In this document: in pieces, positions 43,806 to 52,272 of the stretch | Numbering within the stretch: the first letter of the stretch is position 1 | How the letters are laid out: each line of letters starts with the position of its first letter | Assembly: GCF_013376095.1 (NCBI RefSeq) | Contig: NZ_JAAMFN010000018.1 | Span: 23,660-87,659, forward strand | Source: Arthrobacter sp. SDTb3-6 | GTDB lineage: Bacteria; Actinomycetota; Actinomycetes; Actinomycetales; Micrococcaceae | DNA: 64,000 nt | Direction of reading: 5' to 3' | The notes under the pieces: generated by a model | Database searches by the model: none | What the model saw: the letters and a program-made list of their open reading frames with translations, nothing else | Told to the model about the DNA's origin: nothing | Program-made: the position numbers and the translations under genes

Positions 43806-45641
43806 ATGACCCACGACCAAATGGCAAATGCGCTCCTCCCGGCCGTCGTCGTGGCACCCATCGTCGTGGCTTGTCTTCTGCTGGCCCTGGGGCGCCGCCT
43901 GGACCGCCCGACGATTGACGTCGTCGCCATAGCCACTTCGGCTGCAGTTGCCACGGCGGACGGCGTGCTGCTTTCGGCGGCCGGGAACCACCGGCTCGTC
44001 GCATGGCTGGGTGGCTGGAGACCCCAACATGGTGCCAGTGTCGGGATCGTGTTCGTCGGTGACCAGGTCGGCGTCGGCGCGGCCCTCGTGGCGGGAGTCC
44101 TGATGACTTGTGCGCTGGCCTATTCGTGGCGCTATTTCGAGAACATCCACGTCAACTTCCATGCGCTCATGCTGCTGTTCCTGGCCGGGCTCACGGGGTT
44201 TTCGCTGTCCGGGGACCTTTTCAACATGTTCGTTTTTTTCGAATTGATGGGTGTGGCGGCCTATGCCCTGACGGCCGTGAAGGTAGAGGACCCGACGGCC
44301 GTGCACGGCGCCTTGAATTTTGGCGTGATCAATTCACTCGGGGCCTATATCTCGCTCATGGGCATCGGCATGTTGTATGCGGCAACCGGACAGTTGAACC
44401 TGGCGTTGCTGTCCCGGGCGCTGACGGCCCGCGGGCCCGACGTGCTGGTCGTGGTCGGCTTCGTGGCGGTGGCCACCGGCTTCCTGGTGAAGGCGGCCGC
44501 CGTGCCATTTCATTTCTGGCTGGATGATGCGCATGCCGTCGCCCCCACACCGGTGTGCGTGCTGTTTTCCGGCATCATGGTGGAACTGGGCCTCTATGGT
44601 GTGGCCCGGCTGTATTGGGTGGCGTTCAGCGGCACGCTTGAGGCGGGCACCATCCAGCGGCTGTTCGTCGTGCTTGGCGTGGTGACGGCCGTGGTCGGAA
44701 GCGTCATGTGCCTGCTGCAACGCCACCTCAAAAGGTTGTTGGCGTTTTCGACCATCGCCCACACCGGGATGTTCCTGATTGCTGTCGGGTCGCTGAATCC
44801 GGTGGCCACTGCGGGGACTGCGGTCTATGTCGTCGGCCATGCCGCCGTGAAGTCGGTGCTGTTCCTCTGTGCCGGGGTGCTCCTCAACCGCTTTGGCAGC
44901 GTGGACGAGTTCACGCTGCAGGGCAAGGGCAGGGACGCCCGGCTGACCGGGATCGTGTTTATGCTGGCCGGGCTTGGGCTCGCCGGCATGCCCCCGTTTG
45001 CCGTTGGCCTGGGCAAGGTGATGGCGGAGGAAGGCGTGGTCCGGGCCGGCCTCTGGTGGGGGCCGGTGCTTTTCCTGCTCGTCGCGGCTGCCACCGGCGG
45101 CGCCGTGCTTCGTGTCGGGGCCCGGGTTTTCCTGGGCATCGGGCGGGGGCCCGGTGCGGAGGAAGCCGGCGCAATGAGTGGTGACGAAGAAAAGCGCGAG
45201 CTGGCCACGGGGATGACCCGGCTTCCGGTTACCATGGGGATCCCCCTCACCGCCCTGCTGGCTGCCGGCGCCATCGTCGGGCTGTTGCCGGGGTTCGGGG
45301 ACCAGGCCGCGCTGGCAGCCGGGCGGTTCGCCGGGCGTGCCGGCTATGTGGCGGCCGTGCTGGACGGAACCACAAGCTATGGTGCTTCGCCGGCGGCCTC
45401 GGCAGGCTGGAGCGTGGAGGGGATTGTGCTGTGCCTGGCGTCCGTCGGTGCGGCAGCGCTCGTGGCGCTTCTGGGGCTGTACGGCACGGCCCTGCCCCGG
45501 CAAATCCTGGCCGTGCTGCGGACTGCGCGCCCCGCCTTGCACATGATGCGCAGCGTCCACTCCGGCCACATTGGGGACTATGCCGCCTGGCTGCTGTTCG
45601 GCGTCGGCGGCATCATTGTCCTGGCCATGCTGCCGCCGTGA
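43806..45641 (+). CDS. mrpD: Mrp-type antiporter subunit D (NuoN/NuoM-like ion-translocating subunit)
   Basis: 611 residues, about 14-16 helices. A proton-channel core typical of complex I antiporter-like subunits: the glutamate in FFELMGVAAYALTA and the lysine in FLVKAAAVPFHFWLDDAHAVAPTPV (quoted in part), plus further lysines and histidines in helix 8-12. It is the only large antiporter-like subunit in the cluster; no MrpA follows. Last gene of the operon, 1 nt after mrpC. It probably exchanges Na+ (or K+) for H+, or couples with another complex. Confidence 0.87.
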   Translation: MTHDQMANALLPAVVVAPIVVACLLLALGRRLDRPTIDVVAIATSAAVATADGVLLSAAGNHRLVAWLGGWRPQHGASVGIVFVGDQVGVGAALVAGVLMTCALAYSWRYFENIHVNFHALMLLFLAGLTGFSLSGDLFNMFVFFELMGVAAYALTAVKVEDPTAVHGALNFGVINSLGAYISLMGIGMLYAATGQLNLALLSRALTARGPDVLVVVGFVAVATGFLVKAAAVPFHFWLDDAHAVAPTPVCVLFSGIMVELGLYGVARLYWVAFSGTLEAGTIQRLFVVLGVVTAVVGSVMCLLQRHLKRLLAFSTIAHTGMFLIAVGSLNPVATAGTAVYVVGHAAVKSVLFLCAGVLLNRFGSVDEFTLQGKGRDARLTGIVFMLAGLGLAGMPPFAVGLGKVMAEEGVVRAGLWWGPVLFLLVAAATGGAVLRVGARVFLGIGRGPGAEEAGAMSGDEEKRELATGMTRLPVTMGIPLTALLAAGAIVGLLPGFGDQAALAAGRFAGRAGYVAAVLDGTTSYGASPAASAGWSVEGIVLCLASVGAAALVALLGLYGTALPRQILAVLRTARPALHMMRSVHSGHIGDYAAWLLFGVGGIIVLAMLPP

Positions 45642-45713
45642 GGAAAAGCGGATCGCCCCCGCGCGGCCCGCGCGGCCCGCACGGCCCGGTGCGGTGCCGG
45701 CCGGCGCCCGCCG

Positions 45714-46145
45714 TCAGCGCAGCACGGAGCTGAGCAGCAGGCTGCTTTCGCTGTTCACGATGCCTTCGATGGAGCGGATCCGGCCCAGCACCCGGTCAAA
45801 GGCCGCCAGGTCGTCGACGGCGAGCTCGGCCACCAGGTCCCACGCACCGTTGGTGGTGTGCAGCGCCCTGATCTCGGGCAGGCCCTTGAGCGCCCTGATC
45901 ACCTTGTCCGTGGCACGGCCTTCAACTTCCAGCAGGGAGATGGCCCGGATGGAAAGGGCATCCGCCTCGTCACGCACCCGCACGGAAAAGCCGACGATGG
46001 TGCCCGAGGCCACCAGCCGGTCCAGCCTGCTGTTGACGGTGGCCCGGGAGACGTCCAGCCGGCGGGCCAGCGCAGCTACGGGCTCGCGCCCGTTTTCACG
46101 CAGCGCGGCGAGCAGCCGCCTGTCCAGCGCGTCCAAAGCGTTCAT
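45714..46145 (-). CDS. Lrp/AsnC-family transcriptional regulator
   Basis: 143 residues. N-terminal HTH (LDRRLLAALRENGREPVAALARRLDVSRATVNSRLDRL in part) and a C-terminal RAM domain for amino-acid sensing (IRALHTTNGAWDLVAELAVDDL in part). ATG 46145 is only 6 nt after a strong -10, TACAAT (46157-46152 on the minus strand), so the mRNA is probably leaderless. It is divergent from ornithine cyclodeaminase and likely regulates it in response to arginine, ornithine or proline. Confidence 0.9.
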   Translation of the reverse strand: MNALDALDRRLLAALRENGREPVAALARRLDVSRATVNSRLDRLVASGTIVGFSVRVRDEADALSIRAISLLEVEGRATDKVIRALKGLPEIRALHTTNGAWDLVAELAVDDLAAFDRVLGRIRSIEGIVNSESSLLLSSVLR

Positions 46146-46213
46146 GGACAAATTGTATGGTCCGTGCTGACATTATGCGTAGTTTCCCTGCTGTATGTAC
46201 ATGGATTGTCCAT
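46143..46213. promoter_or_regulatory. Divergent control region of AsnC-type regulator and ornithine cyclodeaminase
   Basis: On the minus strand TACAAT (46152-46157) is the regulator's -10. ATGGA-TTG-TCCAT (46201-46213) is a perfect inverted repeat, and GGAC (46146-46149) with GTCC (46160-46163) is a second weak one overlapping the -10. Repeats separated by about six helical turns suit an Lrp-family oligomer. Binding is inferred. Confidence 0.45.
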
Positions 46214-46272
46214 TGAACATGCAAATCGACAGCTCCTAGAGTGAAAGCACCAACGACTTTGAGAGGATCGCA

Positions 46273-47307
46273 ATGACGCGTTTTGTGGATGTGGGGAACA
46301 TGGTCCGGTGGGCGGCCGCCCAGGGCACCGAGCAGATTTTGGCCGGAATGGTGCGCTACATCGAAGACGATTTCCGCCGCTGGGAGGAATTCGACAAAAA
46401 GCCCCGCGTTGCCAGCCACACTCCCTTTGGCGTGATTGAGCTGATGCCCGCCAGCGACCATGAAAACTACGGCTTCAAGTACGTGAACGGGCACCCGTCC
46501 AACCCTGCCCGCGGCTTCCAGACCGTCACGGCCTTCGGCGTCCTGGCCGATGTCAGCAACGGCTACCCCACGTTCATGTCGGAGATGACCCTGCTGACGG
46601 CACTGCGCACTGCGGCAACCTCCGCCATGGTGGCCAGGAAGCTGGCCCGCCCCGATTCGAAGCGGCTGGCCCTCATCGGCGCCGGCAGCCAGTCGGAGTT
46701 CCAGACGCTGGCGTTCCGCAGCGTGTTGGGCATCGGACAGGTTTCCGTATGGGACACGGACCCGGCCGCCGTCGAAAAGTACGTGCGCAACATGGCTCCC
46801 CTCGGCCTGGACATCACCGTGGCCTCCTCCGCGGTCGACGCCGTCCGGGGCGCGGACATCATCACCACGTGCACGGCGGACAAGGCGAAGGCGGTCATTC
46901 TCACGGCGGACATGGTGGAACCGGGCGTGCACATCAACGCCATGGGCGGGGACTGCCCCGGGAAGACCGAGCTTGACCCGGCCATCCTGGCCCGGGACGG
47001 CGTGGACGTCTTTGTGGAATTCGACCCCCAAACCCGCATTGAGGGCGAAATCCAGCAGATGCCCGCCGATTTCCCCGTCACGGAATTCTGGCGGGTGCTC
47101 ACCGGCCAGGCCGCCGGCCGCACGTCCGCCGGCCAGGTGAAAGTCTTCGATTCCGTCGGCTTCGCCATCGAGGATTTCTCGGCCCTGCGCTACGTGCGCG
47201 ACGCCGTCGCCGCCACGGACTACTTTGACGAGATCGATCTCGTGGCGAACCCCGACGACCCCAAGGACCTCTTCGGGCTCATCGGGGCGCTGGTCCCGAG
47301 CCCCTGA
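46273..47307 (+). CDS. Ornithine cyclodeaminase family protein
   Basis: 344 residues, full length for ornithine cyclodeaminase/mu-crystallin. NAD-binding signature LALIGAGSQSEFQTLAFRSV (in part) at the centre, and the N-terminal substrate-side residues including FKYVNGHPSNP. It probably converts L-ornithine to L-proline and ammonia in the cytoplasm; other family members are ketimine reductases or alanine dehydrogenases. GAGAGGATCGC precedes the ATG. Divergent from an AsnC-type regulator, a common catabolic pairing. Confidence 0.88.
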   Translation: MTRFVDVGNMVRWAAAQGTEQILAGMVRYIEDDFRRWEEFDKKPRVASHTPFGVIELMPASDHENYGFKYVNGHPSNPARGFQTVTAFGVLADVSNGYPTFMSEMTLLTALRTAATSAMVARKLARPDSKRLALIGAGSQSEFQTLAFRSVLGIGQVSVWDTDPAAVEKYVRNMAPLGLDITVASSAVDAVRGADIITTCTADKAKAVILTADMVEPGVHINAMGGDCPGKTELDPAILARDGVDVFVEFDPQTRIEGEIQQMPADFPVTEFWRVLTGQAAGRTSAGQVKVFDSVGFAIEDFSALRYVRDAVAATDYFDEIDLVANPDDPKDLFGLIGALVPSP

Positions 47308-47314
47308 GAGCAGC

Positions 47315-47352
47315 AGCCCCTGCCGGCGGGGGCACCCGCGCCGGCAGGGGCT
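47315..47352. terminator. Hairpin terminator after ornithine cyclodeaminase
   Basis: Perfect 14-bp arms AGCCCCTGCCGGCG (47315-47328) and the complement at 47339-47352 flank a 10-nt loop, placed between convergent genes. A U-run is missing. Confidence 0.65.
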
Positions 47353-47411
47353 TGGCCTGCCAAAGTCCAAGCCCCCGCTGCTGGCGCCTGCCGAAACCCG
47401 GGTGCTTGCGC

Positions 47412-49742
47412 CTAGCCGGCTGCCGGCTCGAGCCGAACGACGACCGACTTGGACGTGGGCGTGCCGCTGATGTCCGCCGTGGAATCCAGCGGCACCAGGA
47501 CGTTGGTCTCGGGGTAGTACGCGGCGGCGCAGCCCATGGGGGTGGAGTAGGCCACGACGCGGAATCCGGGCGCCCGGCGGTCCACACCGTCCTGCCACTC
47601 CGAGACCAGGTCCACCATTGCGCCGTCGGCGACGCCCATCGAGGCGAGGTCGGTCCGGTTCACAAAGACCACGCGGCGCCCGTTCTTGATGCCGCGGTAC
47701 CTGTCGTCCTTGCCGTAGATGGTGGTGTTGTACTGGTCGTGCGAACGCAGGGTCTGCAGCAGCAGCCGGCCCTCGGGCACCTTCGGGTATTCCAGCGTGT
47801 TGGCGGTGAAGTGGGCCTTGCCGGAGTCCGTCGTGAAGGTGCGCGAGTCCCGGGGTCCGTGCGGCAGGACAAAGCCGCCGGGCCGGTTGATCTTTGCCTC
47901 AAAGTCCTCAAAGCCGGGCACCACGTTGGCGATGTGGGTCCGGATGCGCGAGTAGTCCGCGGCCAGGCCCCGCCAGTCCGCCACAGGGGCACCCGGGCGG
48001 GTGCCGCCGTCGTCCGTGGAAAAGAGCAGCTGGGCGAGCCGGGCGGTGATGGCGACCTCGGAGAGCAGGTTGTCCGACGCCGGTGCCAGGCGCCCGCGCG
48101 AGGCGTGGACGGCGCTCATGGAGTCCTCGACGGTGACGCGCTGGTCGCCGCCGGCCTGGGTGTCGCGCTCGGTGCGGCCCAGCGTGGGCAGGATCAGCGC
48201 CTGACGGCCGGTGTGCAGGTGGGACTTGTTCAGCTTGGTGGAGATTTGCACGGTCAGGGACAGCCGGGCCAGGGCAGCCTCGGTGACGGCGGAGTCCGGG
48301 GTGGCGCGCACGAAGTTCCCGCCCATGCCGACGAACACGCGGGCCTTGCCGTCGCGCATGGCCTCGATCGCGGCGACGGTGTCGTAGCCGTTGGGGCGCG
48401 GTGAGGCGAAGGAAAACTCGCGGTCCAGGGCGTCGTGGAAGGATGCGGGCATGCGTTCGAAGATGCCCATGGTCCTGTCGCCCTGGACGTTGGAGTGGCC
48501 ACGGACGGGGCACACGCCGGCACCGGGCTTGCCGATGTTGCCCTGGAGCAGCAGCACGTTGACGACGTCGCGCAGCGTGGCCACGGAGTGCTTGTGCTGG
48601 GTCAGGCCCATGGCCCAGCACACCACGGTGGCCTTGGAGGCGAGCAGCCGCGCGCCGGTGGCCCGGATCTGCTCCTCGGTCAGGCCCGTGGCGGTGGTGA
48701 TTTCCTCCCACGGGACGGCCTCCAGCTGCGCCAGGTAGCCGCCCAGCCCGGTGGTGTGCGCGTCGATGAACGCAGTGTCGAACACGCGGCCCTCGTGCGG
48801 GGAGCCGGGGCGGCGCTGTTCCTCCAGCAGGACCTTGCCGAGCCCCTGGAACAGCGCCTGGTCCCCGCCGAGCCTGATCTGCAGGAAGTCGTCAGCCAAC
48901 GCCGTGCCGCCGCCCACCAGCCCGCGCACGGTCTGCGGGTTCTCAAAGCGCATGAGCCCGGCCTCCGGCAGCGGGTTGACGGCCACAATGACGGCGCCGT
49001 TCTTCTTCGCCTTCTCCAGCGCCGAGAGCATGCGCGGGTGGTTGGTGCCCGGATTCTGCCCGGCGATGATGATCAGCTCCGCCTGGTACATGTCCTCCAG
49101 CGACACCGAGCCCTTGCCGATGCCGATGGTTTCCGTCAGGGCCGACCCGGAGGATTCGTGGCACATGTTGGAGCAGTCCGGGAGGTTGTTGGTGCCCAGC
49201 CCCCGGACCAGGAGCTGGTACAGGAACGCGGCCTCGTTGGAAGTACGCCCCGAGGTGTAAAAAATCGCCTCATTGGGGTCCGCCAGCGCCTTCAGCTCAT
49301 CGGCGAGGAGCCCCAGCGCCCTGTCCCAGGAGACGGGCACGTAGTGGTCGCTGCCCTCGGCCAGGAACATCGGGTCGGTCAGCCGGCCCTGCTGGCCCAG
49401 CCGGAAGTCGTCCCACTCGCGCAGCTCGTTGACGGAATGCTTGGCGAAGAACGACGGCGGCACGCGCCGTTTCGTGGCTTCCTCGGCCACCGCCTTGGCC
49501 CCGTTTTCACAAAATTCCGCCGCATGGCGCTTGTCGCCTTCGGGCCAGGCGCAGCCGGGGCAGTCAAAGCCGTCCTTCTGGTTGACCTTCAGCAGCGTTT
49601 GGGCGGTGCGCAGCGGGCCCATCTGGTTGAGGGAAACCTCCATGGCATGCAGGATGCCGGGGATGCCCACGGCCTTTTTCTGCACGCTGCCCACGGTGAG
49701 CTGTTGTTCATCGATGTTTTCCTGGGGCAGCTTGCCGGCCAT
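47412..49742 (-). CDS. FdhF/YdeP-family molybdopterin oxidoreductase (formate dehydrogenase-like)
   Basis: 776 residues. CPGC near residue 61 and the FdhF/YdeP-type core (TSGRTSNEAAFLYQLLVRGLGTNNLPDCSNMCHESSG, in part NLPDCSNMCHESSGSAL) identify a bis-MGD enzyme of the DMSO-reductase superfamily; the C-terminal MopB-CT domain ends with YYPETNVLVPLD. ATG 49742 with AAAGGG 8 nt upstream. The family resembles formate dehydrogenase alpha subunits but its substrate is unproven; no electron-transfer subunits are adjacent. Divergent from fdhD, which makes this type of enzyme active. Confidence 0.88.
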   Translation of the reverse strand: MAGKLPQENIDEQQLTVGSVQKKAVGIPGILHAMEVSLNQMGPLRTAQTLLKVNQKDGFDCPGCAWPEGDKRHAAEFCENGAKAVAEEATKRRVPPSFFAKHSVNELREWDDFRLGQQGRLTDPMFLAEGSDHYVPVSWDRALGLLADELKALADPNEAIFYTSGRTSNEAAFLYQLLVRGLGTNNLPDCSNMCHESSGSALTETIGIGKGSVSLEDMYQAELIIIAGQNPGTNHPRMLSALEKAKKNGAVIVAVNPLPEAGLMRFENPQTVRGLVGGGTALADDFLQIRLGGDQALFQGLGKVLLEEQRRPGSPHEGRVFDTAFIDAHTTGLGGYLAQLEAVPWEEITTATGLTEEQIRATGARLLASKATVVCWAMGLTQHKHSVATLRDVVNVLLLQGNIGKPGAGVCPVRGHSNVQGDRTMGIFERMPASFHDALDREFSFASPRPNGYDTVAAIEAMRDGKARVFVGMGGNFVRATPDSAVTEAALARLSLTVQISTKLNKSHLHTGRQALILPTLGRTERDTQAGGDQRVTVEDSMSAVHASRGRLAPASDNLLSEVAITARLAQLLFSTDDGGTRPGAPVADWRGLAADYSRIRTHIANVVPGFEDFEAKINRPGGFVLPHGPRDSRTFTTDSGKAHFTANTLEYPKVPEGRLLLQTLRSHDQYNTTIYGKDDRYRGIKNGRRVVFVNRTDLASMGVADGAMVDLVSEWQDGVDRRAPGFRVVAYSTPMGCAAAYYPETNVLVPLDSTADISGTPTSKSVVVRLEPAAG

Positions 49743-49872
49743 GTCCGCATCCCTTTCGCCTGTGAAGTCTCTGTCGTTGGCCAGCCTATCCCGGCGGGGA
49801 CCTCCCGTGCTGTGCATTACCGCGGGAGGATCTACCCTTGAAAGATAAGGGGCACAGTCAATTGGAGGACCC

Positions 49873-50709
49873 GTGGGACGCCTGATTCACCGAGTGAAGG
49901 CAACAAGGATTGATTTGGCCGGGCACCGGCGCGTGGTGCGCGAGGAAGCCCTGGCGGCGGAGGAGCCCCTGGAGATCCGGCTGGGCCACGAACCCTTCAC
50001 CGTAACTATGCGCACGCCCGGCGACGACTTTGACCTGGTGGCAGGGTTCCTGGTCTCCGAGGGCATCATCTTCGATCCCGATGAGCTCATCTCCTTGCGC
50101 TTCTGCGCCGGGGAGGACGAAAACGGGCAGCAGACCTTCAACGTTGTGGAGGCGCAGCTGCGCCCCGACGTTGCGCTGCCGGAGCTGGGTGCCCGGCGCA
50201 ATGTGACGACCACCAGCGCGTGCGGGATCTGCGGCACCGCCTCCATCGATGCGGTGCGCAAGTCCTCACACCACCCCGTCACCTCCCCGGTGGACCAGCC
50301 GCTGGTGAAGGCCGAGGTGCTCGCCTCCCTGCCGGACGAGCTGCGGGACCAGCAGAAGATCTTTGACAAGACCGGCGGCGTCCATGCGGCCGGGCTTTTC
50401 GCCCCCGACGGCGAGCTGTTGTTGCTGCGCGAGGACGTGGGGCGGCACAACGCCGTGGACAAGGTGGTGGGTGCCGCGTTCCGGGAACGGCAGCTGCCGC
50501 TGGCCGACACCGTCCTTCAGGTGTCGGGCCGGGCGTCGTTTGAGCTCGTCCAAAAGGCCGCGATGGCAGGGGTGCCGGTGCTCGCGGCGGTGAGCGCGCC
50601 GTCGTCCCTGGCCGTGGAATTGGCCCGGGAGTCCGGGCTGACGCTCGTGGGGTTCAGCCGCGGGCAGACCCTGAACATCTACACGCACGCCGGCCGCATC
50701 GCCGACTGA
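49873..50709 (+). CDS. fdhD: Formate dehydrogenase accessory sulfurtransferase FdhD
   Basis: 278 residues. The sulfur-transfer cysteines lie in ACGICGTAS (C117, C120), and LLLREDVGRHNAVDKVVG is the family cofactor-binding signature. FdhD carries sulfur from a cysteine desulfurase to the Mo-bisMGD cofactor of formate dehydrogenases. GTG start with GGAGG upstream. Divergent from the FdhF/YdeP gene across 130 bp, its probable client. The CGGTTGCAACCG element begins at the last base of the gene. Confidence 0.93.
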   Translation: MGRLIHRVKATRIDLAGHRRVVREEALAAEEPLEIRLGHEPFTVTMRTPGDDFDLVAGFLVSEGIIFDPDELISLRFCAGEDENGQQTFNVVEAQLRPDVALPELGARRNVTTTSACGICGTASIDAVRKSSHHPVTSPVDQPLVKAEVLASLPDELRDQQKIFDKTGGVHAAGLFAPDGELLLLREDVGRHNAVDKVVGAAFRERQLPLADTVLQVSGRASFELVQKAAMAGVPVLAAVSAPSSLAVELARESGLTLVGFSRGQTLNIYTHAGRIAD

Positions 50710-50757
50710 CGCCCGGTTGCAACCGGGCGTCGGGGGAAAATGCCCCGGTTGCAACCG
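50709..50757. repeat. Dispersed palindromic element, site C
   Basis: A perfect 22-bp palindrome with arms ACGCCCGGTTG (50709-50719) and its complement (50720-50730), followed by another CGGTTGCAACCG at 50746-50757. It lies between convergent fdhD and the ABC ATPase gene. Same family as the sites at 5.1 and 22.0 kb. Confidence 0.75.
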
Positions 50758-50774
50758 GGCGTTGGGGGTGCGGG

Positions 50775-51608
50775 CTAGATTTCGTGCAGCAGGCGCCGCA
50801 CGAACGCCTGGGTGCGCTGTTCACGGGGGTTGCGCAGGACCTGGCTGGCCGGGCCGCGTTCCACCACCACGCCGCCGTCCATGAACACCACCTCGTCGGC
50901 GGTTTGCCGGGCAAAGGCGAGCTCGTGCGTGACGATCACCATGGTCCAGCCCTCCTCGGCCAGCTCCTTGATGACGAGCAGCACGTCGTCCACCAGCTCC
51001 GGGTCCAGGGCCGACGTGGGCTCGTCAAAGAGCAACAGCTGCGGCTTCAGCGCCAGCGCCCGCACAATGCCCACGCGCTGCTGCTGCCCGCCGGAAAGCT
51101 CAAACGGGTGGGCGTCCTTCTTCTCGAGCAGGCCCACCCGGCCCAGCAGCCCCTCCGCCTCCGCCACAGCCTCAGCGCGGGGCCGCCGCTGCACCCGGAC
51201 CGGCCCCTCGATGATGTTCTGCAGCACGGTCATGTGCGGAAACAGGTTGTAATGCTGGAACACCATGGCGCTGCGGTCGCGCAGCGCCGCAACTTCCCTG
51301 GGGGAGGCCTTCGCGCCGAAGTCCAGCGTCAGCGCGGGGAGTTGCGGCACGGTGCCGGTGTCCCCGCCGTTCCCCGGCGCGCCGACGCCGGTGGCGCCGC
51401 GGGCGCCGACGGTGACCGTTCCGGCGTCGGGCGTTTCCAGGCCGTTGAGGGAACGCAGGATGGTGGTCTTGCCGGAGCCGGAAGGGCCGATCAGGGCCAC
51501 GACCTTGCCCCGGGGCACATCCAGGTCAATGCCGCGCAGCACCTGGTTGGAACCAAAGGACTTGCTCAGCCCGCGGACCTGCAGGACGGGGGCGTCAGTG
51601 GGCGACAT
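50775..51608 (-). CDS. Polar amino-acid (cystine-type) ABC importer ATPase
   Basis: 277 residues. Walker A GPSGSGKT (41-48), signature LSGGQQQRVGIVRAL, Walker B LLLFDEPTSALDPE. Compared with TcyC/GlnQ-type ATPases of about 245-250 residues, it has an extra Gly/Ala/Pro-rich insertion at about 68-91, between Walker A and the Q loop (MVFQHYNLFPHMT). It overlaps the permease gene by 14 nt and supplies energy for the same transporter. Confidence 0.9.
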   Translation of the reverse strand: MSPTDAPVLQVRGLSKSFGSNQVLRGIDLDVPRGKVVALIGPSGSGKTTILRSLNGLETPDAGTVTVGARGATGVGAPGNGGDTGTVPQLPALTLDFGAKASPREVAALRDRSAMVFQHYNLFPHMTVLQNIIEGPVRVQRRPRAEAVAEAEGLLGRVGLLEKKDAHPFELSGGQQQRVGIVRALALKPQLLLFDEPTSALDPELVDDVLLVIKELAEEGWTMVIVTHELAFARQTADEVVFMDGGVVVERGPASQVLRNPREQRTQAFVRRLLHEI

Positions 51609-52254
51609 AGCGGTCCAACCTCTTTTCCAGCTGCGTTTGGGCCGTGGACAGGATCAGGCAGATCACCCAGTAAATGAGCGCAGCCTCTAGGTACAGCAGC
51701 ATGAATTCCTGGCTGAAGGCGGCCACCTGCTGGGCCACCCGGAACATCTCCGTGACCAGGATCAGCGAGGCCATCGAGGTGTCCTTCACCAGCGAGATGA
51801 ACGTGTTGGACAGCGGCGGGACCGAGACCCGGGCGGCCTGCGGCAGGATGATGCGCAGCAGGGTCTGCCCGCGCGACATGCCGATCATGTGCCCGGCCTC
51901 CCACTGCCCCTGCGGGACGGACAGGATGGCTGCCCGGATCACCTCCGCGGCGTAGCCGCCCACATTGAGGGAGAACGCGATGATGGCGCTGGGCCAGGGG
52001 TCGAGCTTCACGCCCACGGCCGGGAGCCCGTAAAAGATCACGAACAGCTGCACCAGCAGGGGCGTGCCGCGGATGACCGAGACGTAAAACCGGCCCACGC
52101 CGTTGGCGATCCTGTTGCGGCTGATCCGCAGCATGGCCACCAGCAGGGCCAGCACCAGGCCGATGGCGAAGGATGCGACGGCCAGCGGGATGGTGCCCTG
52201 GACGGCGCCCAGGACCATCGGCCCGAGCGAGCTCCAAAACAAGTCCATGACCAA
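51595..52254 (-). CDS. Polar amino-acid (cystine-type) ABC importer permease
   Basis: 219 residues, five membrane helices, HisM/TcyB family. The EAA loop reads AGHMIGMSRGQTLLRIILPQAARVS, quoted in part; RGTPLLVQLFVIFYGLP is the other family signature. It works with the downstream ATPase and upstream binding lipoprotein. Its start follows the binding-protein gene by 18 nt. Confidence 0.9.
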   Translation of the reverse strand: MVMDLFWSSLGPMVLGAVQGTIPLAVASFAIGLVLALLVAMLRISRNRIANGVGRFYVSVIRGTPLLVQLFVIFYGLPAVGVKLDPWPSAIIAFSLNVGGYAAEVIRAAILSVPQGQWEAGHMIGMSRGQTLLRIILPQAARVSVPPLSNTFISLVKDTSMASLILVTEMFRVAQQVAAFSQEFMLLYLEAALIYWVICLILSTAQTQLEKRLDRYVAH

Positions 52255-52272
52255 CCCCCTTGCGTCCGGCGG

